Positions 51,657-61,736 are shown, counted from the stretch's first letter. The stretch is 64,000 nt of DNA from Bradyrhizobium xenonodulans (GCF_027594865.1 NZ_CP089391.1:4804501-4868500); one strand, 5' to 3'. A program made the numbers and translations. Notes: generated by a model not told the origin, from the letters alone.

Positions 51657-51660
<4 letters not shown>
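50323..51660 (-). CDS. rarA: Replication-associated recombination protein RarA (MgsA)
   Basis: A 445-residue AAA+ ATPase. Walker A is GPPGTGKTT (67-75), Walker B LLFVDEVHRFN (119-129), followed by sensor motifs TTENPSFELN and the C-terminal MgsA region (GYGAAYEYDHDAPDAFSGQD). RarA acts at stalled replication forks and interacts with SSB and the clamp loader. The start at 51660 overlaps the stop of the HtrA gene by 4 bases, so the two are coupled. The N-terminus (QQTPTLFAAAG) is the usual clamp-interaction-like segment. Confidence 0.94.
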
Positions 51661-53063
<1,403 letters not shown>

Positions 53064-53377
53064 TCCTACCTCTCGGAAAAGACGCCGGAATATAGGCGCG
53101 TTCGCCCGCCAATAGAAGGGCGCCAGGGGGCATTATTCAGCCCCTCTCCGGTGTGTCCGGCATGCAAGGCCGGTGTGCGAATCGCGCAATTTGCCGGAGC
53201 CGTGGATTGGCATGATGCGCATCATCCAGCATTGTGGTGAGAAGCGGATTCGGTTGCGGCGAATTGGCATCAGTGGGAACCCGCACAACCGGGCGCAGCG
53301 TCGCGGGGCAGTCATCGATCACACATAGGCTCTCCGCCGGCGACTTGGGGAAGTTCGTCAAACGATGGAGGCGTAAC
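53064..53377. other. Intergenic region between divergent htrA and porin genes
   Basis: No gene seen. It holds a perfect 14-base palindrome ATGATGCGCATCAT at 53212-53225, roughly midway between the two start codons, which could be a regulator site. GGAAC at 53274 is not followed by CGTT at the correct distance, so no EcfG site is called. GGAG before 53378 is the porin ribosome binding site. Confidence 0.5.
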
Positions 53378-54991
53378 GTGAGCAGAACAAGATTTGCAGC
53401 CACGGCAATCGGTCTCGCCGGCGCGCTGGCGGCCTCGCAGGCCCAGGCCCAATCGGCAAGCAGCAGCGAGCAGGAGATCGCGCTGCTGAAGCAGCAGTTG
53501 AAGATGCTGGAGCAGAAGCTCGACAAGCTCCAGAGCCAGACCGCCGCGAATACGGCGGCCACGGCGAAAACCAAGGCCGAAGCAAAGGCCGAGGCCAAAG
53601 CCGAAGCACGCTCGGAGGCGAAGGCGGTCGTGGCCAATGCGAACGCGGCGTTTCCCGTCAAGGGCGCCCCGCCCACCTCCGGCGTCATCGTCACGATGCC
53701 GAACAACCGGCCGACCATCTGCACCGCCGACGGAGCCAACTGCGTCGCAATCACCGGCCGCGTGCACTGGGATGTCGGCGGCTACGACTACCGCCCCAAC
53801 ACCGCGGGCACCGTGCCGCAGAAGCTCGACAGCGGCGAGAACGTCCGCCGCGCGCGCATCGGCGTCACCGGCAAGTTCTTCAACGACTGGAATTTCGCGC
53901 TGGTCTACGACTTCGGCGGCTCCTCCGACGGCTTTGGCGGCGCAGCGCCTGGCTCGCTGCCCGGCGGCGGCGCCTCCGGCGTCGAGAACGCCTATCTCAG
54001 CTACACCGGCCTGAAGCCGTTCGGCGGCAAGATGGCCATCGAAGCCGGCATCATGGACCTACCCTACACCATGGACGAGGCCACGAGCTCCAACGACATC
54101 ATGTTCATGGAGCGCGCTTCGGCCGGCGTGATCGCGACCAACATCGCCGCGGGCGACTTCCGCTCCGCAGCCGGCACGCGCTGGTACAACGACCAGCTCT
54201 GGATCGGCGGCTATGTCACGGGACCGTCGAGCGGTGCGATCCATTCCGCATCGAGTGCGGCGCCGGCGGGCACGAGCGAGCAATATGGTGCGGTGGCGCG
54301 CGTTGCCGGCAACCCGATCAGCGGAAAGGACTACTCGGTGCATATCGGTGCCGACGCGCAATGGCTGATCCAGCCGCCGCGCAATCTGATCGCCAACACG
54401 CAGACGGTGACGCTGAGCGATCGTCCGGAATTGCGCCTCGACCCGACCACGCTGGTCTCGACCGGCGCGATCGCCAATGCCTCGGGCGCGCAGGTCTACA
54501 GCGTCGAAGCGGCGGCGACCTATGGGCCTTTCATCGTTCAGGGCGAGTACTTCTGGTACAACGTCGACCGCACCGCCAACACCGGTGTGCCGCTGGTCGG
54601 CGCACCGAGCCTGAAATTCCAGGGCGGCTATGCCCAGGCGGGCTACGTGCTGACGGGCGAAGGCCGGACCTACAACGCAGCAAACGCGGCCTATAACGGC
54701 GTCAAGCCCGCGCATCCGTTCTCGCTCGACGGCGGCGGCTGGGGCGCGTGGGAGATCGCCGGACGCTTCTCGACGATCGACCTCAACGACCAGCTCGCGA
54801 CCGCCAACGGCATCGCCGGCGGACGGCAGAACGTCTACACCCTGGCGCTCAACTGGTACGTCAACGGCAACGTCCGCTTCATGCTGGACTACCTGCATGG
54901 CGATATCGCCAGGCAGGCTTCAGCGGTTTCGAGCGCTAATGTCGGCTCGAAATTCGACGCGGTCGCGATGCGCACGCAGTTCGCGTTCTGA
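53378..54991 (+). CDS. OprO/OprP-like outer-membrane porin
   Basis: A 537-residue exported protein. GTG start at 53378 with GGAG upstream and a signal peptide (FAATAIGLAGALAASQAQAQ). A coiled coil follows (EQEIALLKQQLKMLEQKLDK) and an Ala/Lys/Glu repeat (KAEAKAEAKAEARSEAK), then a 16-18-strand beta-barrel with RRARIGVTGKFFNDWNFALV typical of the phosphate-selective porin family, and a terminal Phe (MRTQFAF) for the BAM signal. The coiled coil likely trimerises in the periplasm. Substrate (phosphate, sulfate or pyrophosphate) is not determined. Confidence 0.92.
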   Translation: MSRTRFAATAIGLAGALAASQAQAQSASSSEQEIALLKQQLKMLEQKLDKLQSQTAANTAATAKTKAEAKAEAKAEARSEAKAVVANANAAFPVKGAPPTSGVIVTMPNNRPTICTADGANCVAITGRVHWDVGGYDYRPNTAGTVPQKLDSGENVRRARIGVTGKFFNDWNFALVYDFGGSSDGFGGAAPGSLPGGGASGVENAYLSYTGLKPFGGKMAIEAGIMDLPYTMDEATSSNDIMFMERASAGVIATNIAAGDFRSAAGTRWYNDQLWIGGYVTGPSSGAIHSASSAAPAGTSEQYGAVARVAGNPISGKDYSVHIGADAQWLIQPPRNLIANTQTVTLSDRPELRLDPTTLVSTGAIANASGAQVYSVEAAATYGPFIVQGEYFWYNVDRTANTGVPLVGAPSLKFQGGYAQAGYVLTGEGRTYNAANAAYNGVKPAHPFSLDGGGWGAWEIAGRFSTIDLNDQLATANGIAGGRQNVYTLALNWYVNGNVRFMLDYLHGDIARQASAVSSANVGSKFDAVAMRTQFAF

Positions 54992-55030
54992 CGCAATCTC
55001 TTCCGGGAGCGGCGATCCGCTCCCGGACGT

Positions 55031-55405
55031 TCACGCCGCACGCTTCTTCTTCACGACCACCGGCGCAGGCGCGCCGGACAGCCGCTGCTGATGGCTCTCG
55101 CCCCAGGCCTTCAGGATGTCGATCACCGGCTTGAGGCTCTCGCCTAACTCGGAGAGGCAATATTCCACGCGCGGCGGCACCTCGGCATAGACCTTGCGGA
55201 TGACGAGCTTGTCCTCCTCCAGCGCGCGAAGCTGCTTGGTCAGCATGCGCTGGGTGATGCTGGGCATCCGGCGGCGCAATTCGCCGAAGCGCTGGGTGCC
55301 GCTCTGGAGGTGATAGAGGATCACGCCCTTCCACTTGCCATCGATCAGGTCCAGCGTCGCCTCGACCGAGCAGCCGGGGCGACGGGTAAAATTGCGCCGT
55401 TTCAT
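55031..55405 (-). CDS. HxlR-family transcriptional regulator
   Basis: A 124-residue winged-helix regulator. Motifs: CSVEATLDLIDGKWKGVILY, RFGELRRRMPSITQRMLTKQ and RALEEDKLVIRKVYAEVPPR, the HxlR/DUF24 signature. Cys11 near the N-terminus is in the position of the redox-sensing Cys of YodB/HypR/QorR, suggesting quinone or electrophile sensing. Start at 55405 with GGGAAG upstream; an ATG eight codons before is possible. It ends in a Lys/Arg-rich tail. Divergent from a quinone reductase-like gene, its probable target. Confidence 0.92.
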   Translation of the reverse strand: MKRRNFTRRPGCSVEATLDLIDGKWKGVILYHLQSGTQRFGELRRRMPSITQRMLTKQLRALEEDKLVIRKVYAEVPPRVEYCLSELGESLKPVIDILKAWGESHQQRLSGAPAPVVVKKKRAA

Positions 55406-55418
55406 GCGTGTCTTCCCA

Positions 55419-55440
55419 ATAGTATCCAAACAGGGACTAT
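55419..55440. promoter_or_regulatory. Candidate HxlR operator
   Basis: ATAGTATCC at 55419-55427 and GGGACTAT at 55433-55440 form an imperfect palindrome in the 121-base gap between the divergent HxlR regulator and the oxidoreductase gene. TATATC directly after it may be the -10 of the oxidoreductase gene, which would place the operator over the promoter. A second weaker palindrome (ATTTACAGTACTTGCCAAAT) follows at about 55449-55468. Confidence 0.5.
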
Positions 55441-55526
55441 ATCCCCGAATTTACAGTACTTGCCAAATCGGAGCCAGAGCGACAGTTAGGACGGCAGGCG
55501 AGCACGCCATCTGATGGAGACAAGCC

Positions 55527-56540
55527 ATGAAGGCCGTCGGCTACAAGAAGTCGCTTCCGATCGAGGATCAGGACGCGCTGATCGATTTCGAGACCGCCAA
55601 GCCGGATCCCAGGGGACGCGACATCCGCGTTGCCGTGAAGGCGATCTCGGCCAACCCGGTCGACTACAAGGTACGCAAGCGCGCCGCGCCGCCCGAGGGC
55701 GAGACCAAGATTCTCGGCTATGACGCGGCTGGCGTCGTCGATGCCGTCGGCCCCGAGGTCACGCTGTTCAAGCCGGGCGACGAGGTGTTTTACGCGGGCT
55801 CGATCCTGCGCCAGGGCACCAATGCCGAATTCCACCTGGTCGACGAGCGCATCGTCGGCAACAAGCCGAAGAGCCTGTCGTTCGCGCAGGCGGCCGCCCT
55901 TCCCCTCACCTCCATCACCGCCTGGGAGCTGCTGTTCGATCGCCTCGGCGCGGTGCCCGGCAAGAGCGTCGATCCGCGTACGCTCCTGATCACCGGCGGC
56001 GCCGGCGGTGTCGGCTCGATCCTGATCCAGCTCGCGCGCCGCCTCACCGGCCTCACGGTGCTCGCGACCGCGACGCGGCCGGAGTCGCAGAAATGGTGCC
56101 TCGATCTCGGCGCGCATGCGGTGATCGACCACGGCAAGCCGATGAAGGAGCAGGTCGAGAAGCTCAAGCTGCCGCCGGTCGCGCTGGTGGCGAGCCTCAC
56201 CTTCACCGACCAGCACTACAAGGCGATCGCCGAGTTCATGGCACCGCAGGGCCGGTTCGGCCTGATCGACGATCCCCCGGAGTTCGCCATGAGCACGTTC
56301 AAGGGCAAGGCGATCTCGGTGCACTGGGAATCGATGTTCACCCGCTCCTCGTTCCAGACGCCGGACATGATCGCGCAGCATCATCTGCTCAACGATGTCG
56401 CCGATCTCATCGACAAGGGCGTGCTGCGCACCACGCTCGACCAGACTTTCGGCACGATCAACGCTGCCAACCTCAAGCGCGCACATGCGCTGCTCGAGAG
56501 CGGCAAATCGCGCGGCAAGATCGTGCTGGAGGGGTGGTAG
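55527..56540 (+). CDS. Zinc-binding-type alcohol dehydrogenase / quinone oxidoreductase
   Basis: A 337-residue MDR protein. The GroES-like N-domain has KILGYDAAGVVDAVGPEVT, and the Rossmann domain ITGGAGGVGSILIQLARRL. The zinc-binding cysteines and histidines are absent, so it is a zeta-crystallin-like (quinone oxidoreductase) type, NADPH-dependent, rather than a true alcohol dehydrogenase. YP_-type family name 'zinc-binding alcohol dehydrogenase family' (MDR1). It is divergent from HxlR, in keeping with quinone-induced detoxification. The ATG at 55527 follows GGAGA. Confidence 0.92.
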   Translation: MKAVGYKKSLPIEDQDALIDFETAKPDPRGRDIRVAVKAISANPVDYKVRKRAAPPEGETKILGYDAAGVVDAVGPEVTLFKPGDEVFYAGSILRQGTNAEFHLVDERIVGNKPKSLSFAQAAALPLTSITAWELLFDRLGAVPGKSVDPRTLLITGGAGGVGSILIQLARRLTGLTVLATATRPESQKWCLDLGAHAVIDHGKPMKEQVEKLKLPPVALVASLTFTDQHYKAIAEFMAPQGRFGLIDDPPEFAMSTFKGKAISVHWESMFTRSSFQTPDMIAQHHLLNDVADLIDKGVLRTTLDQTFGTINAANLKRAHALLESGKSRGKIVLEGW

Positions 56541-56551
56541 GCAAGGGCTTC

Positions 56552-56592
56552 GTAGGGTGGGCAAAGGCGCATTTGCGCCGTGCCCACCCTAC
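56552..56592. repeat. Short palindromic repeat, family A (hairpin between convergent genes)
   Basis: GTAGGGTGGGCAAAGGCGCA and TGCGCCGTGCCCACCCTAC form a near-perfect hairpin with almost no loop; this is the short form of family A. It lies 12 bases after the oxidoreductase stop and 6 bases before the stop of the DUF1330 gene, so it can fold in both transcripts. Confidence 0.88.
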
Positions 56593-56597
56593 GGCAG

Positions 56598-56894
56598 CTA
56601 CGCTTCCGCCACGCCTTCGACGAACAACAGCCGCCGCTCCAGCGCATCGGCGCGGATCTTGAGCGCCTCGGCATATTCCGGCGAGGCGTACCATTCCTTC
56701 AGCATCGCCATCGACGCGAATTCGACGATGACGATGGCTTTCGCCGGCAGGTTGCCTTCGGCCAGCTCGGCCTTGCCGCCGCGGACGAGATAATGCCCGC
56801 CATACTGCGCAATCGTCTTCGCGGCGAGCGCACGATAGGCTTCAAATCCATCCGGGTCCCGCATCTCGACTTCGGAAATCACATACGCAGTCAT
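56598..56894 (-). CDS. DUF1330 domain protein
   Basis: A 98-residue dimeric alpha/beta-barrel protein: TAYVISEVEMRDPDGFEAYR, AAKTIAQYGGHYLVRGGKAE and the 'P(A/E)KAIVIVEFASMAMLKEWY' strand-helix pair, then SPEYAEALKIR. This is the complete DUF1330 signature. Function unknown; catalytic residues are not defined in the family. It is 9 bases beyond the SDR stop on the same strand, a likely operon. Confidence 0.93.
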   Translation of the reverse strand: MTAYVISEVEMRDPDGFEAYRALAAKTIAQYGGHYLVRGGKAELAEGNLPAKAIVIVEFASMAMLKEWYASPEYAEALKIRADALERRLLFVEGVAEA

Positions 56895-56903
56895 ACGCCG
56901 CCC

Positions 56904-57692
56904 CTACGCAATCGTATTGACGATGCCGCCCTCGGCCCGCAATGCCGCGCCGTTGGTCGCGGACGCTTCCTTCGACGCGACATAAACCACCATGTTGGCA
57001 ATCTCGTCGACGCTTGCAAAACGCTGGATCAGCGAGCTCGGGCGATGCTGCTTGACGAAATTGGCGGCGGCTTCTTCCACCGACTGGCCGTTCTGCTTCG
57101 CGAGATCCTTCACGAAGGTCTCGACGCCTTCCGACATGGTCGGACCCGGCAGCACGGAATTGACGGTGACGCCGGAGCCGCGGGTGAGTTGTGCGAGACC
57201 CCGCGCGACCGAGAGCTGGGCCGTCTTGCTCATGCCGTAATGGATCATCTCGACGGGGATGTTGAGCCCGGACTCCGAGGAGATGAAGACGATGCGGCCC
57301 CAGTTGCGCTCGAGCATGCCCTTCATGTAGGCGCGCGACAGCCGCACGCCGCTCATGACGTTGACCTCAAAGAAGCGGCTCCAGTCTTCGTCCGGGATGT
57401 CGAAGAAGTCCTTCGGCTCGAAGATGCCGGCATTGTTGATGAGGATATCGACCTCGGGCAGCGCCGCGACCAGTGCCTTGCAGCCAGAAGCCGTCGAGAC
57501 GTCGGCGGCGATACCGCGCACCTTGGCGCCCGTCCCTTCCAGCTTGCGCACGGCCGCATCGACCTTGTCCTGGCCGCGGCCGTTGATCACGACGCTGGCG
57601 CCGGACGCCGCAAGGCCCTTGGCGATGGCGTGGCCGATGCCGGCGGTCGAGCCAGTCACGAGGGCGGTCTTTCCGGAAAGGTCGATGTTCAT
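56904..57692 (-). CDS. SDR-family oxidoreductase
   Basis: A 262-residue short-chain dehydrogenase. TGSTAGIGHAIA (12-23) binds the cofactor, NNAG in beta-4, catalytic Ser in FISSESG and YxxxK in IHYGMSKTAQL. NGRGQDKVD after beta-2 suggests NADP preference. It is separate in sequence from the acyl-CoA SDR at 17650. Substrate unknown. DUF1330 follows by 9 bases. The next gene to the right (Bug protein) is divergent. Confidence 0.93.
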   Translation of the reverse strand: MNIDLSGKTALVTGSTAGIGHAIAKGLAASGASVVINGRGQDKVDAAVRKLEGTGAKVRGIAADVSTASGCKALVAALPEVDILINNAGIFEPKDFFDIPDEDWSRFFEVNVMSGVRLSRAYMKGMLERNWGRIVFISSESGLNIPVEMIHYGMSKTAQLSVARGLAQLTRGSGVTVNSVLPGPTMSEGVETFVKDLAKQNGQSVEEAAANFVKQHRPSSLIQRFASVDEIANMVVYVASKEASATNGAALRAEGGIVNTIA

Positions 57693-57845
57693 GTAATATC
57701 TCCATCAGATCGATGGTGGGGATATCGGACGCGGCGGATTGGGCTGCAATCGGCGTTCACCAATCAGTGAGACAATCCCAGAGCCCTCCGGCGGCATCGG
57801 AGCCTGACCCAGCCCTGCCTCGACTACTGCTGGAACGATTATTGC

Positions 57846-57882
57846 TAAGTCAGACCAAGTCTTTTTAAGTCAGACCAAGTCT
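57846..57882. repeat. Tandem 17-base direct repeat upstream of the Bug-protein gene
   Basis: TAAGTCAGACCAAGTCT occurs twice, at 57846-57862 and 57866-57882, with a 20-base period (about two helical turns). Each copy holds AGAC-CAA-GTCT, a small palindrome. This looks like a pair of regulator sites on the same face of the helix, ending 28 bases before the ATG at 57910. The reverse strand reads TTGGTCTGAC, which loosely resembles GntR-type sites. Confidence 0.7.
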
Positions 57883-57909
57883 CTTCATGTGAACGGGAAG
57901 AACCATGCG

Positions 57910-58887
57910 ATGAAAAGAACGGCCCTCACTGTTGCGCTCGCGTTGCTTGGTCTGATGGGCGGCAATTCGATCGCTCCGGCTCAAGCGGTCTATCCGGAAA
58001 AATCGTTGCAATTGATCGTCCCCTTCCCGCCCGGCGGCGCCTCCGACGTGGTCGCGCGCATCATCGGCGGTGAACTCGAGACCCGGCTCGGCAAGCCCGT
58101 GATCATCATGAACCGTCCCGGGGGCGGCACCACGATCGCGGCCAAGGAAGTCGCGCGCTCGGCGCCGGACGGATACACCCTGTTCTTCAGCTCGAACTCG
58201 AGCTTCACGCTGCCGGCCGCCGTGAAGGAAAGCGTGCCTTACGACGCCGCCAAGGATTTCGAGCCGCTCGGACAAGTCGGCAAGATCACGCTGGCGCTGG
58301 TCACCTACAAGGACAACCCGGTCAAGGACGTGGCTGCACTCGTCGCCGAAGCGAAGGCCAATCCCGACAAGCTGTCGCTGGCGTCCTTCGGCGTCGCGAC
58401 CGTCTCGCATTTTGCCGGCGAGTTGTTCAAATCGGACGCCGGGGTCAAGATGGTCCACCTGCCCTACAAGGGCAGTGCACCTGCGATGAACGACCTTATC
58501 GGCAAGCATATCCAGTACCATGTCGACACCGTGATCGCCGTGAAGCCGCAGATCGAGGCTGGTACCGTCAAAGTGCTCGCTGTGTTCTCGGGCAAGCGTA
58601 CGCCTTTCCTGCCCGACGTGCCGACGCTCGCCGAACTCGGCTATGCCAACATCGACTTCGCGTCCTGGGGTGCCGTGGTCGCTCCCAAGGGGCTGCCGGC
58701 GGCCGTTCGCGACAAGCTGGCGGCGACGCTGGAGGAGATCATCAACAGCCCGTCCGTGGTCGAGCGCTTCGCCAAGGTCGGCTTTGAGCCCGGCTTCGCG
58801 CGCTACAGCGATTGGGCGGGAGCCATCGGCAAGGAGACCGCCGCAATGAAGGAGATCGCGCAAAAGGCAGGAATCAAGGAGGAGTAG
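57910..58887 (+). CDS. Bug-family tripartite tricarboxylate transport substrate-binding protein
   Basis: A 325-residue exported binding protein (TctC/Bug). Signal peptide 1-26 (LTVALALLGLMGGNSI, cleavage near PAQA). Core motifs: SLQLIVPFPPGGASDVVARI, NRPGGGTTIAAKEVARSAPD and MVHLPYKGSAPAMNDLIGKH. It would bind a carboxylate or amide in the periplasm for a TctAB permease; none is present here, as is common for Bug genes. GGGAAG precedes the ATG at 57910. A tandem operator-like repeat lies upstream. Confidence 0.93.
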   Translation: MKRTALTVALALLGLMGGNSIAPAQAVYPEKSLQLIVPFPPGGASDVVARIIGGELETRLGKPVIIMNRPGGGTTIAAKEVARSAPDGYTLFFSSNSSFTLPAAVKESVPYDAAKDFEPLGQVGKITLALVTYKDNPVKDVAALVAEAKANPDKLSLASFGVATVSHFAGELFKSDAGVKMVHLPYKGSAPAMNDLIGKHIQYHVDTVIAVKPQIEAGTVKVLAVFSGKRTPFLPDVPTLAELGYANIDFASWGAVVAPKGLPAAVRDKLAATLEEIINSPSVVERFAKVGFEPGFARYSDWAGAIGKETAAMKEIAQKAGIKEE

Positions 58888-58913
58888 TCCCTGGGCTCCG
58901 CACGCTTCCAGAA

Positions 58914-58939
58914 AAAACGGCGCCCGAGGGCGCCGTTTT
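58914..58939. terminator. Bidirectional intrinsic terminator
   Basis: AAAACGGCGCCC at 58914-58925 and GGGCGCCGTTTT at 58928-58939 form a perfect 12-bp palindrome with A/T runs on both ends. It lies between the Bug gene stop (58887) and the rplQ stop (58963) and should terminate both convergent transcripts. Confidence 0.9.
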
Positions 58940-58962
58940 CAATCCATATCTGTCCGATCAGC

Positions 58963-59379
58963 TTACGCCGCCTCGGCTTCCTTTTCCTGCACCGGACCTG
59001 AGTCCTGGCCCTTGGCGTCGACGTCGCGGTCGACGAACTCGATCACGGCCATCGCGGCGTTGTCGCCGTAGCGGAAGCCGGCCTTGATGATGCGGGTGTA
59101 GCCGCCCTGGCGGTCCTTGTAGCGGGCCGCCAAGACGTCGAACAGCTTCTTGACCTGGTCCTTGTCGCGCATCTCGGAGATGGCCTGGCGGCGCATGGCG
59201 AGGCCACCCTTCTTGCCGAGGGTGACGAGCTTCTCGACGATCGGACGAAGCTCCTTGGCCTTGGGCAGCGTGGTGACAATCTGCTCGTGCTTGATCAGCG
59301 CGGCCGCCATGTTGGCGAACATCGCGCGGCGATGCTCGGCCGTGCGGTTGAGCTTCCGATGAACCTTGCCGTGACGCAT
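58963..59379 (-). CDS. rplQ: 50S ribosomal protein L17
   Basis: 138-residue L17. [20 protein letters not shown] and [20 protein letters not shown] are the signature; [20 protein letters not shown] follows. An acidic extension of about 20 residues ends the chain ([18 protein letters not shown]), typical of alphaproteobacteria. L17 sits near the polypeptide exit tunnel. It is the last gene of the secY-rpsM-rpsK-rpoA-rplQ unit. A repeat-containing 143-base gap lies between it and rpoA. Confidence 0.98.
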   Translation of the reverse strand: MRHGKVHRKLNRTAEHRRAMFANMAAALIKHEQIVTTLPKAKELRPIVEKLVTLGKKGGLAMRRQAISEMRDKDQVKKLFDVLAARYKDRQGGYTRIIKAGFRYGDNAAMAVIEFVDRDVDAKGQDSGPVQEKEAEAA

Positions 59380-59457
59380 GTGACTATTCCTTAGATTGAA
59401 ACTGCCGCGACGGTTCGTCGGACATGTTGCTCAGGTGGGCTGCCTGCGTTCGCCCAG

Positions 59458-59518
59458 ATAGCGAGTAGTGAACGGCGAGTAGCGAGTTGTATTCGCTATT
59501 CGCCACTCCCCATTCGCC
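59458..59518. repeat. Inverted repeat between rpoA and rplQ
   Basis: GATAGCGAGTAGTGAACGGCG and GAGTAGCGAGT on the left are complementary, with gaps, to ATTCGCTATTCGCCACTCCC on the right. The AGCGAGTAG/CGAATAG-type short units recur. It occupies much of the 143-base rpoA-rplQ gap. A dispersed mini-element inserted in an essential operon is inferred. Confidence 0.6.
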
Positions 59519-59522
59519 AAAC

Positions 59523-60554
59523 TCAGTAGTGATCCTCGAAGCGCTTGGCGAGCTCGTCGATGTTCTCCGGCGGCCAGCCCGGCACTTCCATGCCGAGATG
59601 CAGACCCATCTGGGCCAGCACTTCCTTGATCTCGTTCAGCGACTTGCGGCCGAAGTTCGGGGTGCGGAGCATTTCCGCTTCGCTCTTCTGCACGAGGTCG
59701 CCGATGTAGACGATGTTGTCGTTCTTCAAGCAGTTGGCCGAACGCACCGACAGCTCGAGCTCGTCCACCTTCTTGAGGAAGGCCGGGTTGAAGGCGAGGT
59801 CCGGGATGATCTCCTGGGCGACTTCCTTGCGCGGCTCTTCGAAGTTGACGAACACGTTGAGCTGATCCTGGAGGATGCGGGCGGCGTAAGCCACCGAGTC
59901 ATCCGGCGAGATCGCACCGTTGGTCTCGATCGTCATGGTCAGCTTGTCGTAGTCGAGGATCTGGCCCTCGCGGGTGTTCTCGACCTTGTAGGAGACCTTG
60001 CGGACCGGCGAGTACAGGCTGTCGACCGGGATCAGGCCGATCGGCGCATCCTCGGGACGGTTGCGCTCGGCGGGCACGTAGCCCTTGCCGGTGGCGACCG
60101 TGAACTCCATGCGGATCTCGGCGCCCTCGTCGAGCGTGCAGATCTGGAGGTCCGGGTTGAGCACGACGACGTCGCCGACTGTCTGGATGTCGCCGGCGGT
60201 GACGACGCCCGGGCCGGACTTCTTCACGACCATGCGCTTGGGGCCTTCGCCCTGCATCTTGATCGAGATGTCCTTGATGTTCAGCACGATGTCGGTGACG
60301 TCCTCACGGACGCCCGCGATCGAGGAGAACTCGTGCAGCACGCCGTCGATGTGCACCGACTGCACCGCCGCGCCCTGGAGCGAGGAGAGCAGAATGCGGC
60401 GCAGTGCGTTGCCGAGCGTCTGGCCGAAGCCGCGCTCAAGCGGCTCGGCGACGATGGTCGCAAAGCGGTTCGAATCGCTGCCGGGGGTCACCTGGAGCTT
60501 GTTCGGCCGAATCAGTTCTTGCCAATTTTTCTGGATCGTCACTGTTTCACCCAT
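59523..60554 (-). CDS. rpoA: DNA-directed RNA polymerase subunit alpha
   Basis: 343-residue alpha subunit. The N-terminal domain ([20 protein letters not shown], then [20 protein letters not shown] with the dimerisation/assembly motif) joins by a linker to the C-terminal domain ([40 protein letters not shown]) that contacts UP elements and activators. Length and motifs are canonical for alphaproteobacteria. It follows rpsK by 114 bases, with a hairpin in the gap. Confidence 0.99.
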   Translation of the reverse strand: MGETVTIQKNWQELIRPNKLQVTPGSDSNRFATIVAEPLERGFGQTLGNALRRILLSSLQGAAVQSVHIDGVLHEFSSIAGVREDVTDIVLNIKDISIKMQGEGPKRMVVKKSGPGVVTAGDIQTVGDVVVLNPDLQICTLDEGAEIRMEFTVATGKGYVPAERNRPEDAPIGLIPVDSLYSPVRKVSYKVENTREGQILDYDKLTMTIETNGAISPDDSVAYAARILQDQLNVFVNFEEPRKEVAQEIIPDLAFNPAFLKKVDELELSVRSANCLKNDNIVYIGDLVQKSEAEMLRTPNFGRKSLNEIKEVLAQMGLHLGMEVPGWPPENIDELAKRFEDHY

Positions 60555-60599
60555 ACAGGCCAGTCAAACTGCCATTGCAGATTCTGGCGTTGGAGAAAG

Positions 60600-60620
60600 G
60601 CCGCAGGTCGCACCTGCGGC
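60600..60620 (-). other. Hairpin between rpsK and rpoA
   Basis: A perfect 9-bp stem (GCCGCAGGT 60600-60608, ACCTGCGGC 60612-60620) with a 3-base loop. Read in the operon direction it is followed by CTTTCTCC, a weak U-run, and preceded by a T-run. It may be a processing or attenuation site that sets the ratio of ribosomal protein to alpha subunit; it is not a full terminator. Confidence 0.45.
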
Positions 60621-60668
60621 TTCTTAAAAAAAGTCATCGCGGACGACGATGGCGCCCGCGACCTCGTA

Positions 60669-61058
60669 TCAAACGCGCCGACGCTTGCGGGGACGGCAAC
60701 CGTTGTGCGGGATCGTGGTCACGTCGCGGATCGAGGTGACGGTGAAGCCCGCGGCCTGGAGCGCGCGGAGCGCCGACTCACGGCCCGAACCGGGACCGGC
60801 GACTTCGACTTCCAGCGTGCGCATGCCGTGCTCTTGCGCCTTCTTCGACACGTCTTCGGCGGCAACCTGCGCGGCATACGGGGTCGACTTGCGCGAGCCC
60901 TTGAAGCCCATCGTGCCGGCGGAGGACCAGGCAATCGTGTTGCCCTGCGCGTCGGTGATGGTGATGGTCGTGTTGTTGAACGACGAGTTCACGTGCGCGA
61001 CACCGGAGGCGATGTTCTTGCGCTCACGACGACGAACGCGGGTGGCTTCCTTGCCCAT
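60669..61058 (-). CDS. rpsK: 30S ribosomal protein S11
   Basis: 129-residue S11. [20 protein letters not shown] and [20 protein letters not shown] are diagnostic; [20 protein letters not shown] is the conserved C-terminus. S11 is a platform protein of the 30S subunit. Located between rpsM and rpoA as expected; 123-base gap to rpsM. Confidence 0.99.
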   Translation of the reverse strand: MGKEATRVRRRERKNIASGVAHVNSSFNNTTITITDAQGNTIAWSSAGTMGFKGSRKSTPYAAQVAAEDVSKKAQEHGMRTLEVEVAGPGSGRESALRALQAAGFTVTSIRDVTTIPHNGCRPRKRRRV

Positions 61059-61181
61059 AGACTACCTTTCCTGAAGATCTCAAACGCCGCCGTAATGCCA
61101 GCGGCTACACCTGTGGAACGAAAGGCGCGCGGCGAAAGGGATATTCCCTCCTCGCCGCACGCCGCGACTGAATTCGAAAAC

Positions 61182-61550
61182 TTACTTCTTCTTGCCGGCG
61201 ATGGCCTTGGCCGGGCCCTTGCGCGTGCGCGCATTGGTGTGGGTACGCTGGCCGCGCACCGGCAGACCGCGACGATGACGCAGGCCGCGATAGCAGCCGA
61301 GATCCATCAGACGCTTGATGTTGATGCCGACCTCACGACGCAGGTCGCCCTCGACGAGATAGTCGCGGTCGATCACTTCGCGGATCTGGAGCACTTCGGC
61401 GTCGCTGAGCTGATTGACGCGACGATCCGCGGGGATCTTCACTTTCTCCACGATTTCGCCGGCGATCTTCTCGCCAATGCCATGGATATACTGAAGCGCG
61501 ATCAGCACGCGCTTGTTGGTGGGGATGTTCACGCCGGCAATACGGGCCAC
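61182..61550 (-). CDS. rpsM: 30S ribosomal protein S13
   Basis: 122-residue S13. [37 protein letters not shown] and [20 protein letters not shown] are diagnostic. The basic C-terminus ([14 protein letters not shown]) contacts P-site tRNA. The adk gene ends 186 bases to the right, an unusually long gap inside a ribosomal cluster. Confidence 0.99.
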   Translation of the reverse strand: MARIAGVNIPTNKRVLIALQYIHGIGEKIAGEIVEKVKIPADRRVNQLSDAEVLQIREVIDRDYLVEGDLRREVGINIKRLMDLGCYRGLRHRRGLPVRGQRTHTNARTRKGPAKAIAGKKK

Positions 61551-61736
61551 GGCCTTCTCTCCTGTTGCCGATCCCTCGTCAGGAATCGGTCTTAAGTGCT
61601 TGTGTTCTCGGGCAGGTGTTCACAAACGCGAACACGACGCCCACCCCCGGTCTTCCTGGGGCCCGGCATCGTCTGAAACTATCCGACTTGGATGCGGGGC
61701 TTATTAGGGGATTCCAGGGGCTTTCGTCAACCGCTG

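Noticed and set aside
53274..53301. GGAAC as a possible EcfG promoter for the porin
   Set aside because: The following CGTC is at 18 bases and does not match CGTT.
59487..61595. 702-codon open frame on the plus strand
   Set aside because: Antisense to rpoA, rpsK and rpsM, all of which are unmistakable. It is a GC-bias shadow.
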